A DNA stretch of 64,000 nucleotides, taken from contig NZ_VWRQ01000007.1 in NCBI RefSeq assembly GCF_008635795.1, positions 124,001 through 188,000 on the forward strand, read 5' to 3'. The position numbers and the translations under genes are program-made. Numbering within the stretch: position 1 is the stretch's first letter; the number at the start of each line of letters is the position of its first letter. This document shows, in pieces, positions 1 through 8,823 of this stretch. The DNA is from Paenibacillus tepidiphilus (GTDB lineage: Bacteria > Bacillota > Bacilli > Paenibacillales > Paenibacillaceae). The notes beneath the pieces were generated by a model that was not told where the DNA came from, did not search any database, and worked only from the letters and a program-made list of their open reading frames with translations.

Positions 1-394
1 CCTCCTCCAGGATTGAAATATCCGCCATTGAAGGCGTGCCGCTCTCTTTCAGAAAGGCGGCAATCTGCTCCACTGTGCTGTTTCCCGGCCGCTTCTGGCT
101 TGTAGCATCAAAAGCGATCATATCTGCTCCCGCTTCCAGCAGCTCGTCTATTTCTTTCAGTGTCGGTGTAATATATACAGCCGAACCAGGGTAATCTCTC
201 TTCACGATCCCGATAACCGGCAGCGATACAGTGCTCTTGATGGCCCGGATGTCCGCAGCACCGTTGGCCCGGATGCCCGCTGCCCCGCCTTCCTCGGCGG
301 CGGCCGCCATACGCGCCATAATACCGGCACCATGCAGCGGTTCACCCGGAAGTGCCTGACAGGATACGATGAGTCCATGCTGCAGCTTCTGCAT
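1..394 (-). CDS. nanE: N-acetylmannosamine-6-phosphate 2-epimerase, 3' end outside window
   Basis: NanE converts ManNAc-6-P to GlcNAc-6-P in cytoplasmic sialic acid/amino-sugar catabolism. The visible N-terminal part (about 131 residues) carries family blocks: GLIVSCQALPGEPLHG, GIRANG, LPVIGIVKRDY, VYITPTLKEID and ADMIAFDAT. The TIM-barrel C-terminus lies beyond base 1. The ATG at 394 is used here; an in-frame GTG at 415 is an alternative because the G-rich stretch that could serve as ribosome binding site is somewhat far from the ATG. It lies 36 bp after the DUF4127 gene and is the last visible gene of the amino-sugar operon that starts at 6879. Identity is confident; the exact start is not. 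Confidence 0.9.
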   Translation of the reverse strand, partial: MQKLQHGLIVSCQALPGEPLHGAGIMARMAAAAEEGGAAGIRANGAADIRAIKSTVSLPVIGIVKRDYPGSAVYITPTLKEIDELLEAGADMIAFDATSQKRPGNSTVEQIAAFLKESGTPSMADISILEE

Positions 395-430
395 GATCGG
401 ATTCAGGGTCCCCACCCTCTCTCTTATAGT

Positions 431-1978
431 CTAATGTTCGCTGTATTCCCCGGCCGGTTCAAAACGTACGGACAGTCCCACTTCAAACATCCGGTTCCAG
501 GGCATGTAACAGCCTATAATCTCGACCCTTCCGCCTGGTCCGTCAATCCGTGAAGCCAGCTCCTGCCGCAGCCGCTGTTCAACCAGACGCGAGACGCTTC
601 CCCGTTGCCCGTCGAGCAAATATTTGCCGAAGCCCAGCTCCTGGACCGGACCCTCACTAAGCTCCCCGCGGACCACCGAGCAATAGCACACATCTTCGGC
701 ATAGCGGAGGGCCAGGAAATCCAGATGCTCCTGGGTCCGTCCGTAAAGAAGATAGATCATCGCTTGGGCAATGACAGTACCGAGCGTATTCGAGCTTGTA
801 TTCCAGCCGGCATACCCCGCGAGGTCAAACAGCAGCCCCTTCTCCCGGAGCATCTTCACCAGCTTCTGGTCACCGCCGTTGGCATAGCCGACATCCGCAA
901 CGGCGACCGGCTTCCCTTGCTGCTTCAGCGTATAATCGCCGTATTCTACAAGCTCCATCAAGTTCCGGTACACATCGTAGCTGAAAAAAGCATGCTGCTG
1001 CGATACCGCCTCCGCCATCGTCTCGCCCGGCGTATTCAGGAGCAGCACGAGGTTCGCCTCCACGGCACTGGAGGCAATGAGGCCGCCTGCCGCGATGATC
1101 TGATACTTCAGTGTCTCATAGAAGAAGCGGTCCTCATATAACGGGGTGACGAATGCTCCCTGCACCGAGGACAACCGCGGATAAACCAGCGGTACGGTCC
1201 CTTTGGTCTTATTTATCATCCGTGCCAGAAGCGTACAGCCCACCTCGTCTGCACCCGGATACATATACACTTTCAGCTCCAGATTAAGCTCTGTAATCCG
1301 CGCACGGACCTTCTGCTGGTCTTTGGCGGTATGCCCGAAGGGAGCCGAATCATCCTGCGGGACAATCAGAAACTCGATAATCCCGTCCCTCACCAGCTCC
1401 AGCACCAGTTTGTTCGCTTCAATATTAATACTGCGCCGGGAAAGATAATCCTCCAGAATCTCCTGCGGAAGGCAGGCGTCGATATCCGCAAGCTCCTGCA
1501 GTTCTTCCTCCGTCGCGTTGCCAAGCTCCTTGCGGTGGCCGATAAAGCCTTTGCGGAAAATCTCTCTGCCCCAATCGGCGTAGTAGTCCGGCTCCTCGTC
1601 AGAAATGGAGTATTGCGGACAGCGCATGATGAGCTGGAACGCATAAATGACCAGCTCCGGCTGCCGCCCTTTAAGCTCACGCAGCTTCTCCAGCCGTGCG
1701 GCAAGCTCCTCCAGGTTCAGGCTGTGCAGTCTGGACGGAATGATTCCGCCGTACAGCAGGGTATCCAGAGCGACCACCGCCCCGTCCGCCCGGCTGCTGG
1801 CCTCTTCAAACCAGCTCCACAAGCCGTCTGTATCTCCGGGGCGCTTCTTTAGTCCCATCAGCTGCAGGGGAGGCCGCAGGACCTCAAACTCTGTTCCCTT
1901 GGCCAAGAGGGGAGGGAATTCATAATTACAGGGCCGCTCATCGAGCGGCACAAAAGCGATGGTATACCGGTCCGCCAT
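431..1978 (-). CDS. DUF4127 family protein
   Basis: A 515-residue protein without signal peptide or membrane segments, so probably cytoplasmic. The opening (IAFVPLDERPCNYEFP), ALDTLLYGGIIPSR, the QDDSAPFG block and MYPGADEVG are the conserved blocks of the DUF4127 family, whose biochemical activity I do not know. It follows the GH84 hexosaminidase by 48 bp and precedes nanE by 36 bp, so it is co-transcribed with amino-sugar genes. A role in processing imported N-acetylhexosamine compounds is inference from context only. Conserved Asp/Glu/His-containing blocks would suit an enzyme, but no known active site was recognised. Confidence 0.8.
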   Translation of the reverse strand: MADRYTIAFVPLDERPCNYEFPPLLAKGTEFEVLRPPLQLMGLKKRPGDTDGLWSWFEEASSRADGAVVALDTLLYGGIIPSRLHSLNLEELAARLEKLRELKGRQPELVIYAFQLIMRCPQYSISDEEPDYYADWGREIFRKGFIGHRKELGNATEEELQELADIDACLPQEILEDYLSRRSINIEANKLVLELVRDGIIEFLIVPQDDSAPFGHTAKDQQKVRARITELNLELKVYMYPGADEVGCTLLARMINKTKGTVPLVYPRLSSVQGAFVTPLYEDRFFYETLKYQIIAAGGLIASSAVEANLVLLLNTPGETMAEAVSQQHAFFSYDVYRNLMELVEYGDYTLKQQGKPVAVADVGYANGGDQKLVKMLREKGLLFDLAGYAGWNTSSNTLGTVIAQAMIYLLYGRTQEHLDFLALRYAEDVCYCSVVRGELSEGPVQELGFGKYLLDGQRGSVSRLVEQRLRQELASRIDGPGGRVEIIGCYMPWNRMFEVGLSVRFEPAGEYSEH

Positions 1979-2026
1979 CTCTATCCGCCATCCTTTCTGT
2001 TCAAGGCCTATATCTATTCCAGCACA

Positions 2027-3748
2027 TCATAACTCCCCGTGCGTCATGGCCAGCCGGTAGCCGTTTTTCCCTTCCGGGACGGCAAGCCCCCAGGCTTCGG
2101 CTGCTCTCCAGGCCGGTTCACTCCCCAACCGGACCGTGAAGGACCGGCAGGCTTCCGCCCGACCGCGCAGCTCTTCATCGGCTCCGGGTTCGTCCGTGCC
2201 GGTTACCTTCCGCCGCACGGCTCTCCACAGCGCTACATCCGCCAGCGCTCTTTGCAGCCATGGCTCTGCCTCTTCTCTGAACTTCGGATTGTCCAGCCCA
2301 AGCAGCCGGGAAGCCGAACGCTCCAGATGGTCGAAGTATATATCCAGCCGCGAAATATCCTTGCTGTTCACAGCCTCTTTCAGCTCCTCATATCCTCCGG
2401 TGTAGAGACGGCTGTTCAGATTCTGGCGGCAGAAAAACATCATCTCCTCCTCCAGCTCCCCGGCAAATTCCCGGACCGACAGCTCCCAGGAGAGCTCGGG
2501 CATATAACGTTCACTGTTCCACATATAGTGGGCCATCGTATTCAGTGTAATCTTTGAGCATTCCCATTGATTCATCGGATTGGCGACAACGGCCTGATGT
2601 CCCGTCCGGCCAAGCTGCGAATAACGTCCGCGTACCGGGTCCAGAAACAGCCGGTCGTGGTCACAGTCGTTCACCGGGATGTTGTCCCACAGCCATAAGT
2701 CGTGTCCATAATAACCGCTGTTATCCCGGGCATGCCTGCTTCCGATCTGCGGAGCAAACACGAAATAGCCGGTCCAGAACACTTGGATGTCCGCATGCAG
2801 CTTCCCGCGGATGTCCCGCTTGTATTCGGTATCCCAATAGGACCAATATTCCGAGGGACACATCGCCAGGGTAGCCCCCTGCATCTGACTGCTTAAATAG
2901 TCATGAACACGGTTGGCGACAAAAGCATGGGCAAGGCCGGACCGCTCCAGATAATTCAGATTGTCTCCGGTGAGCACATAATCAATATCGTCCATCAGCA
3001 GCGCAAAATGCCGGACACCGATGGAGATCATCGCGGCAAGCTTCGCCTCCAGATTCTTAAAATCGGATTCGCTGCGAAACTGCAGGTCATTCCCCGGACT
3101 GATGCAATAATAGAAGTCCACCAGATGCTTGTCGCATTCCTGCTTCAGCTCAGTGATCCTGGCGAAGCTCTCCTCCGGATAAGGCTCACGCCACAGTTCA
3201 CGGTGATACGGATCATCCTTGGGCGCATACATAAAGGCATTCATCCGGTGCGCCGCCATATAACGGACGGAATCCATCCGGTCTTCGAAGCTCCACGGTG
3301 TACCGTAAAAGCCCTCGATAATGCCGCGGACCGGAAAAGACGGCTCATCGTGAACAGCAGCCACCGGAAGGCGGCACTTGCCGTCCTCTATTCTGAGCAG
3401 CCGGTGCAGCGCATCCATCCCGTAGCGCAGCCCTCTTTTGCCTGAAGCAGCTATGGTAATCTTCGCGTCCTTAGCAATGTCCAGACGGTAGCCGTCCGCC
3501 TTAAGTGTGCCCTCATATTCAAGCAGCAAAGCGGCATTGCCCCGCTCCTCAGTCTCTACTCCCGGACCCGGCGGTTCAATAATTACGATAGGCCCGTCTG
3601 CCGGCAGATGCCCTTCGTAGTTCTGGTTCATGGCGAACCGGGAGGACAGCTCACATCTCAACTGCGGCCCTTCCAGCACCAGCTCCTCGCCCTGGTCGTA
3701 ATAATCCCGAAAGTAATACTGCCGTTCCCGCAGTGACAGCGTCATCAT
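2027..3748 (-). CDS. GH84 beta-N-acetylglucosaminidase
   Basis: A 573-residue hexosaminidase of glycoside hydrolase family 84 (bacterial O-GlcNAcase/NagJ type), removing terminal beta-GlcNAc by substrate-assisted catalysis. An N-terminal alpha/beta domain (about 1-130) leads into the TIM barrel, with the family hallmark RGIIEGFYGTPWSFEDR at about 141-157 and the catalytic pair Asp253-Asp254 in FALLMDDIDY. No signal peptide is visible, so it should act in the cytoplasm on imported oligosaccharides, unlike the secreted clostridial enzymes. The ATG at 3748 has GAGGAGG about 5 nt upstream. It sits 12 bp after the second permease gene and before the DUF4127 gene. Natural substrate (glycoprotein, chitin-like or hyaluronan-derived glycan) is not evident. 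Confidence 0.92.
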   Translation of the reverse strand: MMTLSLRERQYYFRDYYDQGEELVLEGPQLRCELSSRFAMNQNYEGHLPADGPIVIIEPPGPGVETEERGNAALLLEYEGTLKADGYRLDIAKDAKITIAASGKRGLRYGMDALHRLLRIEDGKCRLPVAAVHDEPSFPVRGIIEGFYGTPWSFEDRMDSVRYMAAHRMNAFMYAPKDDPYHRELWREPYPEESFARITELKQECDKHLVDFYYCISPGNDLQFRSESDFKNLEAKLAAMISIGVRHFALLMDDIDYVLTGDNLNYLERSGLAHAFVANRVHDYLSSQMQGATLAMCPSEYWSYWDTEYKRDIRGKLHADIQVFWTGYFVFAPQIGSRHARDNSGYYGHDLWLWDNIPVNDCDHDRLFLDPVRGRYSQLGRTGHQAVVANPMNQWECSKITLNTMAHYMWNSERYMPELSWELSVREFAGELEEEMMFFCRQNLNSRLYTGGYEELKEAVNSKDISRLDIYFDHLERSASRLLGLDNPKFREEAEPWLQRALADVALWRAVRRKVTGTDEPGADEELRGRAEACRSFTVRLGSEPAWRAAEAWGLAVPEGKNGYRLAMTHGEL

Positions 3749-3760
3749 TCCAGCCTCCTC

Positions 3761-4609
3761 TTAACCTTTAATCGCACCTGCAATGCCTTCCATGTAGTAC
3801 CGCTGCGTAAACAGGAAGACAACAATAATCGGGGTAACCGAAATCATGGTTCCAGCGGCAATCCAGCCGAAGTTATACGAGAATTGGCCGTTCAGATACG
3901 TCAGCGCGGCGGCCAGCGGATATTTCGCAGGGTCCTCCAGGATGACGATAGGCCACAGGAAGTTATTCCAGAACGCCATAACCTCCAGCAGCACGATGAC
4001 CGCAATTCCCGGTTTGACCAGCGGCAGGACAAGCTGCCAGAAGATGCGGAACTCCGAAGCGCCGTCCATTTTCCCCGAATCCCTGATATCCGTGGGCACG
4101 CCCAGAAAGGTCTGCCGCATCAGAAATATATTGAATACCGACACCGCCGCCGGAAGCACGACGCCCAGATAGGAATTGCCCAGATGAAAGGCCTGGATGG
4201 TCAGATAATGGACAATCATCGCTGTCGAAGAAGGAATAATCATTGTCGCCACCAGCAGGGAGAAGACGAGGCCCCTGCCTTTGAACTGAAAGACCGCCAG
4301 CGGGTAGGCCGTCATGCTTGCAAGCAGCACATTAAAGACCACGCCAAGCCCGGCGATAATGACTGTATTCGTTATATAGCGCGGAAAGGACATGAACTGC
4401 CAGACCTGCACGTAGTTATCGAAGTCAATGAAGGTGGGCAGAATGGCCGGCGGACTAGAGAAAACATTTCTGCCGGGCATCAGCGACACGCTTAGCAGCC
4501 AGAGGAAGGGGCCCATCATGAATACAGCCAGCACAATCAGCAGCAGGTAAGTGACCGTATACCGGGCACCCTTTTTCAAAGGCTTAAAAGATCCGCTCAT
4601 AGTACTCAA
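3761..4609 (-). CDS. Sugar ABC transporter permease, MalG type
   Basis: A 282-residue inner-membrane permease with about six transmembrane helices and the EAA loop contacting the ATPase (DIRDSGKMDGASEFRIFWQ, near residue 190). It pairs with the MalF-type permease directly upstream. The start is taken as TTG at 4609, overlapping the upstream stop (TTGA) with GGGGTG at good distance; ATG at 4600 is possible but too far from that motif. With the binding protein at 5563-6879 and GH84/NanE downstream, an N-acetylhexosamine oligosaccharide importer is the best guess. No ATPase gene is in the operon. Confidence 0.9.
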   Translation of the reverse strand: MSTMSGSFKPLKKGARYTVTYLLLIVLAVFMMGPFLWLLSVSLMPGRNVFSSPPAILPTFIDFDNYVQVWQFMSFPRYITNTVIIAGLGVVFNVLLASMTAYPLAVFQFKGRGLVFSLLVATMIIPSSTAMIVHYLTIQAFHLGNSYLGVVLPAAVSVFNIFLMRQTFLGVPTDIRDSGKMDGASEFRIFWQLVLPLVKPGIAVIVLLEVMAFWNNFLWPIVILEDPAKYPLAAALTYLNGQFSYNFGWIAAGTMISVTPIIVVFLFTQRYYMEGIAGAIKG

Positions 4610-5487
4610 TAGGAATTCACCCCGCCTTTCCGGTTAAAGCGGAACACCAGGACGCTAAGCGCTCCAATAATCACACTGACAATCAGACCGAGCGCCGAGG
4701 CATACCCGAAGTTGAACTGCTCCAGCCCTTTTTGAAAAATATACACACTTGAGGTCAGGGTCGAGGTCCCCGGTCCGCCCTTGGTCAGGATATATACCTC
4801 GTCGAACACCCGGACTGCCCCCATGATCGAAATCAGTGTACAGAACAGGATGTGCGGGCGCAGCAGAGGAATCGTCACATGCCATATCAGCTTCATCGAG
4901 CTCGCCCCGTCCACTCTGCCTGCTTCATATAAATCTGCGGGAATTCCCTGGAGTCCTGCCAGGTAGAGCATCATGTAATAACCGAGGCCCTTCCACATGG
5001 TGATGAACATCAGCACATACAGTGCAGTACTGCTGCTCGACAGCCAGGAGACCTGCCCGCTGATGATTCCGGTCTGGATCAGCAGATAATTAACCACCCC
5101 GTTATGGCCCAGCAGCCAGCTCCAGATCAGCGCCACCGCAACCATCGAAGTCACAACCGGAATATAGTACGCCGCCCGGAACATCTTCACACCCGGAATA
5201 CGGCTGTTGACCAGAATAGCCATCAGAATGGACACGATCTGGATAACCGGAACGATGAGGACGTAGACCAGTGAATTCCATAAGGAGATGGTGAAATTCT
5301 TATCCTGAAAGGCTCTGGTGAAATTGTCGAACCCGACGTAATGGGTCTCGGCAATGACCGAGTAATCGGTTAAAGAAAGCGGAATGCCGTAGAGGATCGG
5401 CCAAAAGGTAAAGATGGCAAGAAATAAAAGGCCCGGCGCCATAAACGCCCAAGCGGTGAAAGATTCCGAACGCAACCAGCTCTTCAT
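4606..5487 (-). CDS. Sugar ABC transporter permease, MalF type
   Basis: A 293-residue membrane protein with about six helices and the EAA motif DLYEAGRVDGASSMKLIWH near residue 190. It forms the heterodimeric channel with the MalG-type partner whose gene overlaps its stop by 4 bp. The ATG at 5487 follows GGGAGGAAT. It lies 75 bp after the binding-protein gene; that gap holds a G/C hairpin (5529-5548) that probably lowers expression of the permeases relative to the binding protein. Substrate is inferred from the operon (amino sugars). Confidence 0.9.
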   Translation of the reverse strand: MKSWLRSESFTAWAFMAPGLLFLAIFTFWPILYGIPLSLTDYSVIAETHYVGFDNFTRAFQDKNFTISLWNSLVYVLIVPVIQIVSILMAILVNSRIPGVKMFRAAYYIPVVTSMVAVALIWSWLLGHNGVVNYLLIQTGIISGQVSWLSSSSTALYVLMFITMWKGLGYYMMLYLAGLQGIPADLYEAGRVDGASSMKLIWHVTIPLLRPHILFCTLISIMGAVRVFDEVYILTKGGPGTSTLTSSVYIFQKGLEQFNFGYASALGLIVSVIIGALSVLVFRFNRKGGVNSY

Positions 5488-5528
5488 TCGATATTCCTCC
5501 CTCCCCGTTACGTTAGTGCATTCTATAA

Positions 5529-5548
5529 GGGGAGGACGGGGCCTCCCC
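5529..5548 (-). terminator. Intercistronic hairpin after the binding-protein gene
   Basis: Arms GGGGAGG (5529-5535) and CCTCCCC (5542-5548) flank a 6-nt loop; a short A/T-rich stretch follows on the minus strand. It lies between the highly needed binding protein and its permeases, the usual place for a partial terminator or mRNA-stabilising stem. The U-tract is poor, so full termination is unlikely. Confidence 0.5.
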
Positions 5549-5562
5549 GATCTGCAAGTGGC

Positions 5563-6879
5563 TTACGAAGCCTGAGCAATGATTCCATTCACTTCTTTCT
5601 CCACCGCGTCCAGCGTTTGCTTGATATCCGCCCCGTTCAGCAGGATCTCCTGCAGGCCGCGGGCAAGTGCGGAGTTAATATCGGAGGCGCTGGGAACGCC
5701 GACCATATAGTCGGTTGCCTTGTCCAAGCTCTGGGAAGAGACCACCTTGGCTTCCGCTTCAAGCGTGCCGTCGGATTCTGTAAAGAACGGATCTGCGATG
5801 GATGCCTTGGTTGACGGCAAGGTGTTGGCAACCTTGGAGAACGCGGTCTGACTGTCTGCGCTCGTTATAAATGCCGCAAACTCCACGGCCTGCTCCGGAT
5901 TCTTCGACTTCGCAGGCACTACCACATTCATGGAGTTGGAGAGGCGGAGGCCCGCCTTGCCGGTAGGCAGCGGAACCGCAATTGTATTCGCATAGACTTC
6001 CGGCGCCGAGGTCTTAATAAAGTTGATAAAGGTAGGACCCGATAACTGGAAGGCTACCTGTTCACCGGAGAAATACTGGATTTGCTTCGTGAAATCCGCA
6101 TCTTCCTTTAGCACCACGCCTTCTTCCATCAGACTGCGCAGATTCGAGATCATGGCCTCGGCTTCAGGCGTATTAAAGGCCGCTGCCGTCTTGTCTTCAT
6201 TCAGGATCGGGATTCCATCAATCGGGAACAGCTTCGACACGAGCTGCTGCGCGTAGCCGGCCGCTCCGGTCTTCTCATGAATCTGGCGTGCCCACTCTGT
6301 CAGCTCATCGCGGGTTTGCGGCGGGTTGGCCGGATCGAGGCCGGCTTCCTCCACCAGCTTCTTATTCATGAACAGCACTTCTGTACCTGTATACCAAGGG
6401 AGCGCATAGGCCTTGCCGTCAAATACAGTAGAGTTATAGATTCCGTCGAAATAAGCACCGGCCTGTTCAGCCGTAAGGTAGTCCGAAAGATTCAGCAAAG
6501 CGCCTTTGCTGCCCAGCTGGCTCGCGAATTCCGTGTTGAGGTTAACTACATCGGGGCTGTTGCCGCTGGCTGTACTCGTCAGCAGCCGCTGCGAGATGGC
6601 ATCGTAGGGGTAGTCTTTCCATTCCACAGTAACACCGGGGTGGCTTTCTTCATATTTCGCAATGAGATCATTGAAATAGTCATTAAAGGTAGGCTGAAGG
6701 GCAATGGTCCAGAATTCCAGGGTGACAGGGTCCGCCTTGGGAGCTTCGCTCTGCCCGGCAGAGGGCTCGGCCCCATTCGCAGAATTAGCCGGTGCTGCGG
6801 AATTCCCGTTCCCTCCACAACCGGCCAGCAGCATTACGGCCAGCAATGACAGAATAAAGCCCGATCTGTTTGTTCTCAT
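5563..6879 (-). CDS. Extracellular sugar-binding lipoprotein (family 1)
   Basis: A 438-residue substrate-binding protein. The N-terminus MRTNRSGFILSLLAVMLLAG leads into a lipobox (LLAGC), so it is a lipoprotein on the outer face of the membrane. A Ser/Ala/Asn-rich linker (about 22-50) precedes the mature SBP_bac_1 fold, starting near VTLEFWTIALQPTFNDYF. AAGGGGGA lies about 7 nt before the ATG at 6879. It is the first gene of the operon running to nanE. Amino-sugar oligosaccharide specificity is inferred from the GH84 and NanE genes downstream. Confidence 0.9.
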   Translation of the reverse strand: MRTNRSGFILSLLAVMLLAGCGGNGNSAAPANSANGAEPSAGQSEAPKADPVTLEFWTIALQPTFNDYFNDLIAKYEESHPGVTVEWKDYPYDAISQRLLTSTASGNSPDVVNLNTEFASQLGSKGALLNLSDYLTAEQAGAYFDGIYNSTVFDGKAYALPWYTGTEVLFMNKKLVEEAGLDPANPPQTRDELTEWARQIHEKTGAAGYAQQLVSKLFPIDGIPILNEDKTAAAFNTPEAEAMISNLRSLMEEGVVLKEDADFTKQIQYFSGEQVAFQLSGPTFINFIKTSAPEVYANTIAVPLPTGKAGLRLSNSMNVVVPAKSKNPEQAVEFAAFITSADSQTAFSKVANTLPSTKASIADPFFTESDGTLEAEAKVVSSQSLDKATDYMVGVPSASDINSALARGLQEILLNGADIKQTLDAVEKEVNGIIAQAS

Positions 6880-6963
6880 TCAAAATCCCCCTTAAAAGTG
6901 GTGTAAGACGAGAGCCATACGTATTCATGTCATATTAGTTCACTTTGCCCTCTCTTTCTTAGG

Positions 6964-6969
6964 AGTATA
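6964..6969 (-). promoter_or_regulatory. Probable -10 (extended) of the amino-sugar operon
   Basis: On the minus strand TGCTATACT gives an extended -10 element about 85 bp before the first ATG. No good -35 was seen, which fits an extended -10 promoter or an activated one. Position is plausible, not proven. Confidence 0.35.
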
Positions 6970-7042
6970 GCAGATCATTCCAAAATAATGAAGTATTTTT
7001 TCATAAAAATAAAATAAAAAGAAATAATCTTCCTTTTTGAGT

Positions 7043-7056
7043 TGTAAGCGTTTCAT
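7043..7056. promoter_or_regulatory. Candidate cre (CcpA) site
   Basis: TGTAAGCGTTTCAT matches the catabolite-responsive element pattern TGWAARCGYTWNCW at 13 of 14 positions. It lies about 75 bp upstream of the putative -10 of the amino-sugar operon and just downstream of the rdgB terminator. CcpA control of the operon is inference. Confidence 0.4.
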
Positions 7057-7081
7057 AATGTGATAAGATCAGGATTCCCAT

Positions 7082-7112
7082 AAAAAAACCTGCCCGCAAG
7101 ATTGCGGACAGG
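7082..7112 (-). terminator. Rho-independent terminator after rdgB
   Basis: On the minus strand an 11-bp stem (CCTGTCCGCAA with its partner, one G-U pair, 3-nt loop) is followed by seven T residues (7082-7088). It ends transcripts running from the gerM/rph/rdgB side and insulates the amino-sugar operon. Confidence 0.85.
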
Positions 7113-7204
7113 TCGTTTCTTCCCGTTATTGTTTTGAAAAGTGGTTAGTAGAGGGGATACCATCGGGGGACAGAATCCCTTGTAAGCTGGAAAAGATGAG
7201 GCTT

Positions 7205-7227
7205 GTATGTAATATTATATTACATAC
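7205..7227. promoter_or_regulatory. Perfect palindrome with a GlnR/TnrA-type box
   Basis: Eleven-base arms GTATGTAATAT flank a single central T, giving a perfect palindrome. Positions 7208-7224 read TGTAA-N7-TTACA, an exact fit to the GlnR/TnrA consensus TGTNA-N7-TNACA. On the minus strand the centre contains TATAAT (7214-7219), so the box would cover a -10 element. No protein gene starts downstream before the terminator at 7082-7112. The gap 6880-7264 otherwise holds only the amino-sugar promoter region and the cre-like site. Confidence 0.5.
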
Positions 7228-7264
7228 CAAAACGCATTCTATGCCAGTTTACCTTCTGCAGGAC

Positions 7265-7894
7265 TTACTTTCGTGAAGCCGCCAGCTTCTCCGTCAGCAG
7301 CCGCAGCGCCCGGCCGCGGTGACTGATGCCCTGCTTCTCTTCGAGTGTCAGCTCAGCCATGGTCTTCTCGAATTCCGGCAGATAGAACAGCGGATCGTAG
7401 CCGAAGCCCCCGCCGCCCGCAGGCTCGGAGGTGATCCAGCCTTCGACGGACCCTTCTGCGGTCAATTCCAGCCCGTCCGCCGGATCATACAGTGACAACG
7501 CGCAGACAAACCGGGCCGGGCTGAGCAGTGGCTGGCCGGTGTCCTCGCCCTGCTTCAGACCCTCCAGCTCGCCCAGCAGCTTCAAGTTATTCGCCTCGTC
7601 ATTTGCACCTTCACCGGCGTACCTTGCGGAGTAGACTCCAGGTCTGCCGTCCAGCGCATCGACGCACAGCCCGGAATCGTCGGCCAGCACCGGCAGCCCG
7701 AGCGCGTCGCCGACAGCCTTGGATTTCTTCAGCGCGTTCTCGGCAAAGGTCGCACCGTCCTCCACTACATCCGGCAGCTGCGGGTAGTCGAACATACTGC
7801 GCACGGTCAGTCCCAGCGGGGCAAAAGCATGCTCAAACTCACGCACTTTGCCCTTGTTCTTGGTCGCCACAATGAGGATTGCGTTACCGCTCAT
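7265..7894 (-). CDS. rdgB: RdgB/HAM1 family XTP/dITP pyrophosphatase
   Basis: A 209-residue cytoplasmic house-cleaning enzyme hydrolysing ITP, dITP and XTP to the monophosphates. It opens with the family motif ILIVATKNKGKVREFE and carries LADDSGLCVDALDGRPGVYS and the C-terminal SHRGRAL. The start is the ATG at 7894, one base after the rph stop; a longer reading frame extends back inside rph but adds a non-homologous basic leader. The order gerM-rph-rdgB is the one known from Bacillus. The terminator at 7082-7112 lies about 150 bp downstream. Confidence 0.95.
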   Translation of the reverse strand: MSGNAILIVATKNKGKVREFEHAFAPLGLTVRSMFDYPQLPDVVEDGATFAENALKKSKAVGDALGLPVLADDSGLCVDALDGRPGVYSARYAGEGANDEANNLKLLGELEGLKQGEDTGQPLLSPARFVCALSLYDPADGLELTAEGSVEGWITSEPAGGGGFGYDPLFYLPEFEKTMAELTLEEKQGISHRGRALRLLTEKLAASRK

Positions 7895-7895
7895 C

Positions 7896-8654
7896 CTACA
7901 CCTCCCGGCCCGGCTGGCCCGCAGGAATCTTGAGGGCAATCGGTCCGAGCGCTTCCTGCTGTGCCGCAATCAGCTCGCGGATTCCCTGTTCACCCAGGCC
8001 CAGCAGCTGGTCCAGCTCCTGGCGGGTGAACGGCCGTTCTTCGCCGGTGCCCTGCAGCTCCACAAATGCGCCGCCGCCCGTCATTACGACATTCATGTCG
8101 ACCTGGGCCTTGGAATCTTCCTCATAATTCAGATCGAGCAGCGCCTTGTCGCCGACGATGCCGACACTGACCGCCGCCAGATAATCGGTGATCGGGAATA
8201 CGGCAAGCTTGTGCTGCAGGGCGATTTTGTTGATGGCGTAGGCCATAGCCACAAATGCCCCGGTAATCGAAGCCGTACGCGTACCGCCATCGGCCTGGAT
8301 GACATCGCAGTCCAGTGTGATGCTGCGCTCACCGAGCGCATGCAGATTCACGACGGAGCGGAGCGCGCGGCCGATCAGCCGCTGGATCTCCATCGTCCGG
8401 CCGGTCAGCTTGCCGCGCGCCGCTTCCCGCTGGTTGCGCGTCTGCGTCGCCCGGGGCAGCATCGAATATTCGGCGGTGACCCAGCCTTTGCCCTGCCCTT
8501 TGAGGAAAGGGGGAACCTTCTCATCCACCGTTGCCGTGCAGATGACTTTGGTATCGCCCATTTCAATAATTACGGAGCCTTCTGCATATTTGTTCGTCTG
8601 TGTCGTTATGGTGAGCGGCCGGAGCTGGTCGCCTTGTCGTCCGTTTGATCTCAT
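7896..8654 (-). CDS. rph: Ribonuclease PH
   Basis: A 252-residue phosphorolytic 3'-to-5' exoribonuclease trimming tRNA 3' ends. Recognisable blocks are [29 protein letters not shown], the arginine-rich [10 protein letters not shown] and [21 protein letters not shown] at 8654 is preceded by TAGGAGG; a TTG one codon upstream is less likely. The stop is separated from the rdgB start by one base, so the two are translationally coupled. It probably shares transcripts with gerM. Confidence 0.96.
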   Translation of the reverse strand: MRSNGRQGDQLRPLTITTQTNKYAEGSVIIEMGDTKVICTATVDEKVPPFLKGQGKGWVTAEYSMLPRATQTRNQREAARGKLTGRTMEIQRLIGRALRSVVNLHALGERSITLDCDVIQADGGTRTASITGAFVAMAYAINKIALQHKLAVFPITDYLAAVSVGIVGDKALLDLNYEEDSKAQVDMNVVMTGGGAFVELQGTGEERPFTRQELDQLLGLGEQGIRELIAAQQEALGPIALKIPAGQPGREV

Positions 8655-8721
8655 CAAGTTAGCCTCCTACATCAGTAGCAATTGGTATGGTCGTGGACAG
8701 ATGCATCCATGATTCCGCGAG

Positions 8722-8758
8722 AAACGGATAACATCCGCTGAAGGGACATTATCCGTTT
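8722..8758. other. Inverted repeat between gerM and rph
   Basis: Ten-base arms AAACGGATAA (8722-8731) and TTATCCGTTT (8749-8758) with a 17-nt loop. No T-tract follows on either strand, so it is not a typical terminator. It could be an mRNA processing or stability hairpin upstream of rph. Confidence 0.5.
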
Positions 8759-8823
8759 GTCCGAAACAACCTTCATTCTACCAAAGTGCAGGCACAAAAG
8801 CATCTTTTTGCCGGAAACACTCT

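Noticed and set aside
605..1852. Plus-strand frames opposite the DUF4127 gene
   Set aside because: They are antisense shadows with no family match and no start signals; similar shadows opposite other genes were left out as well.
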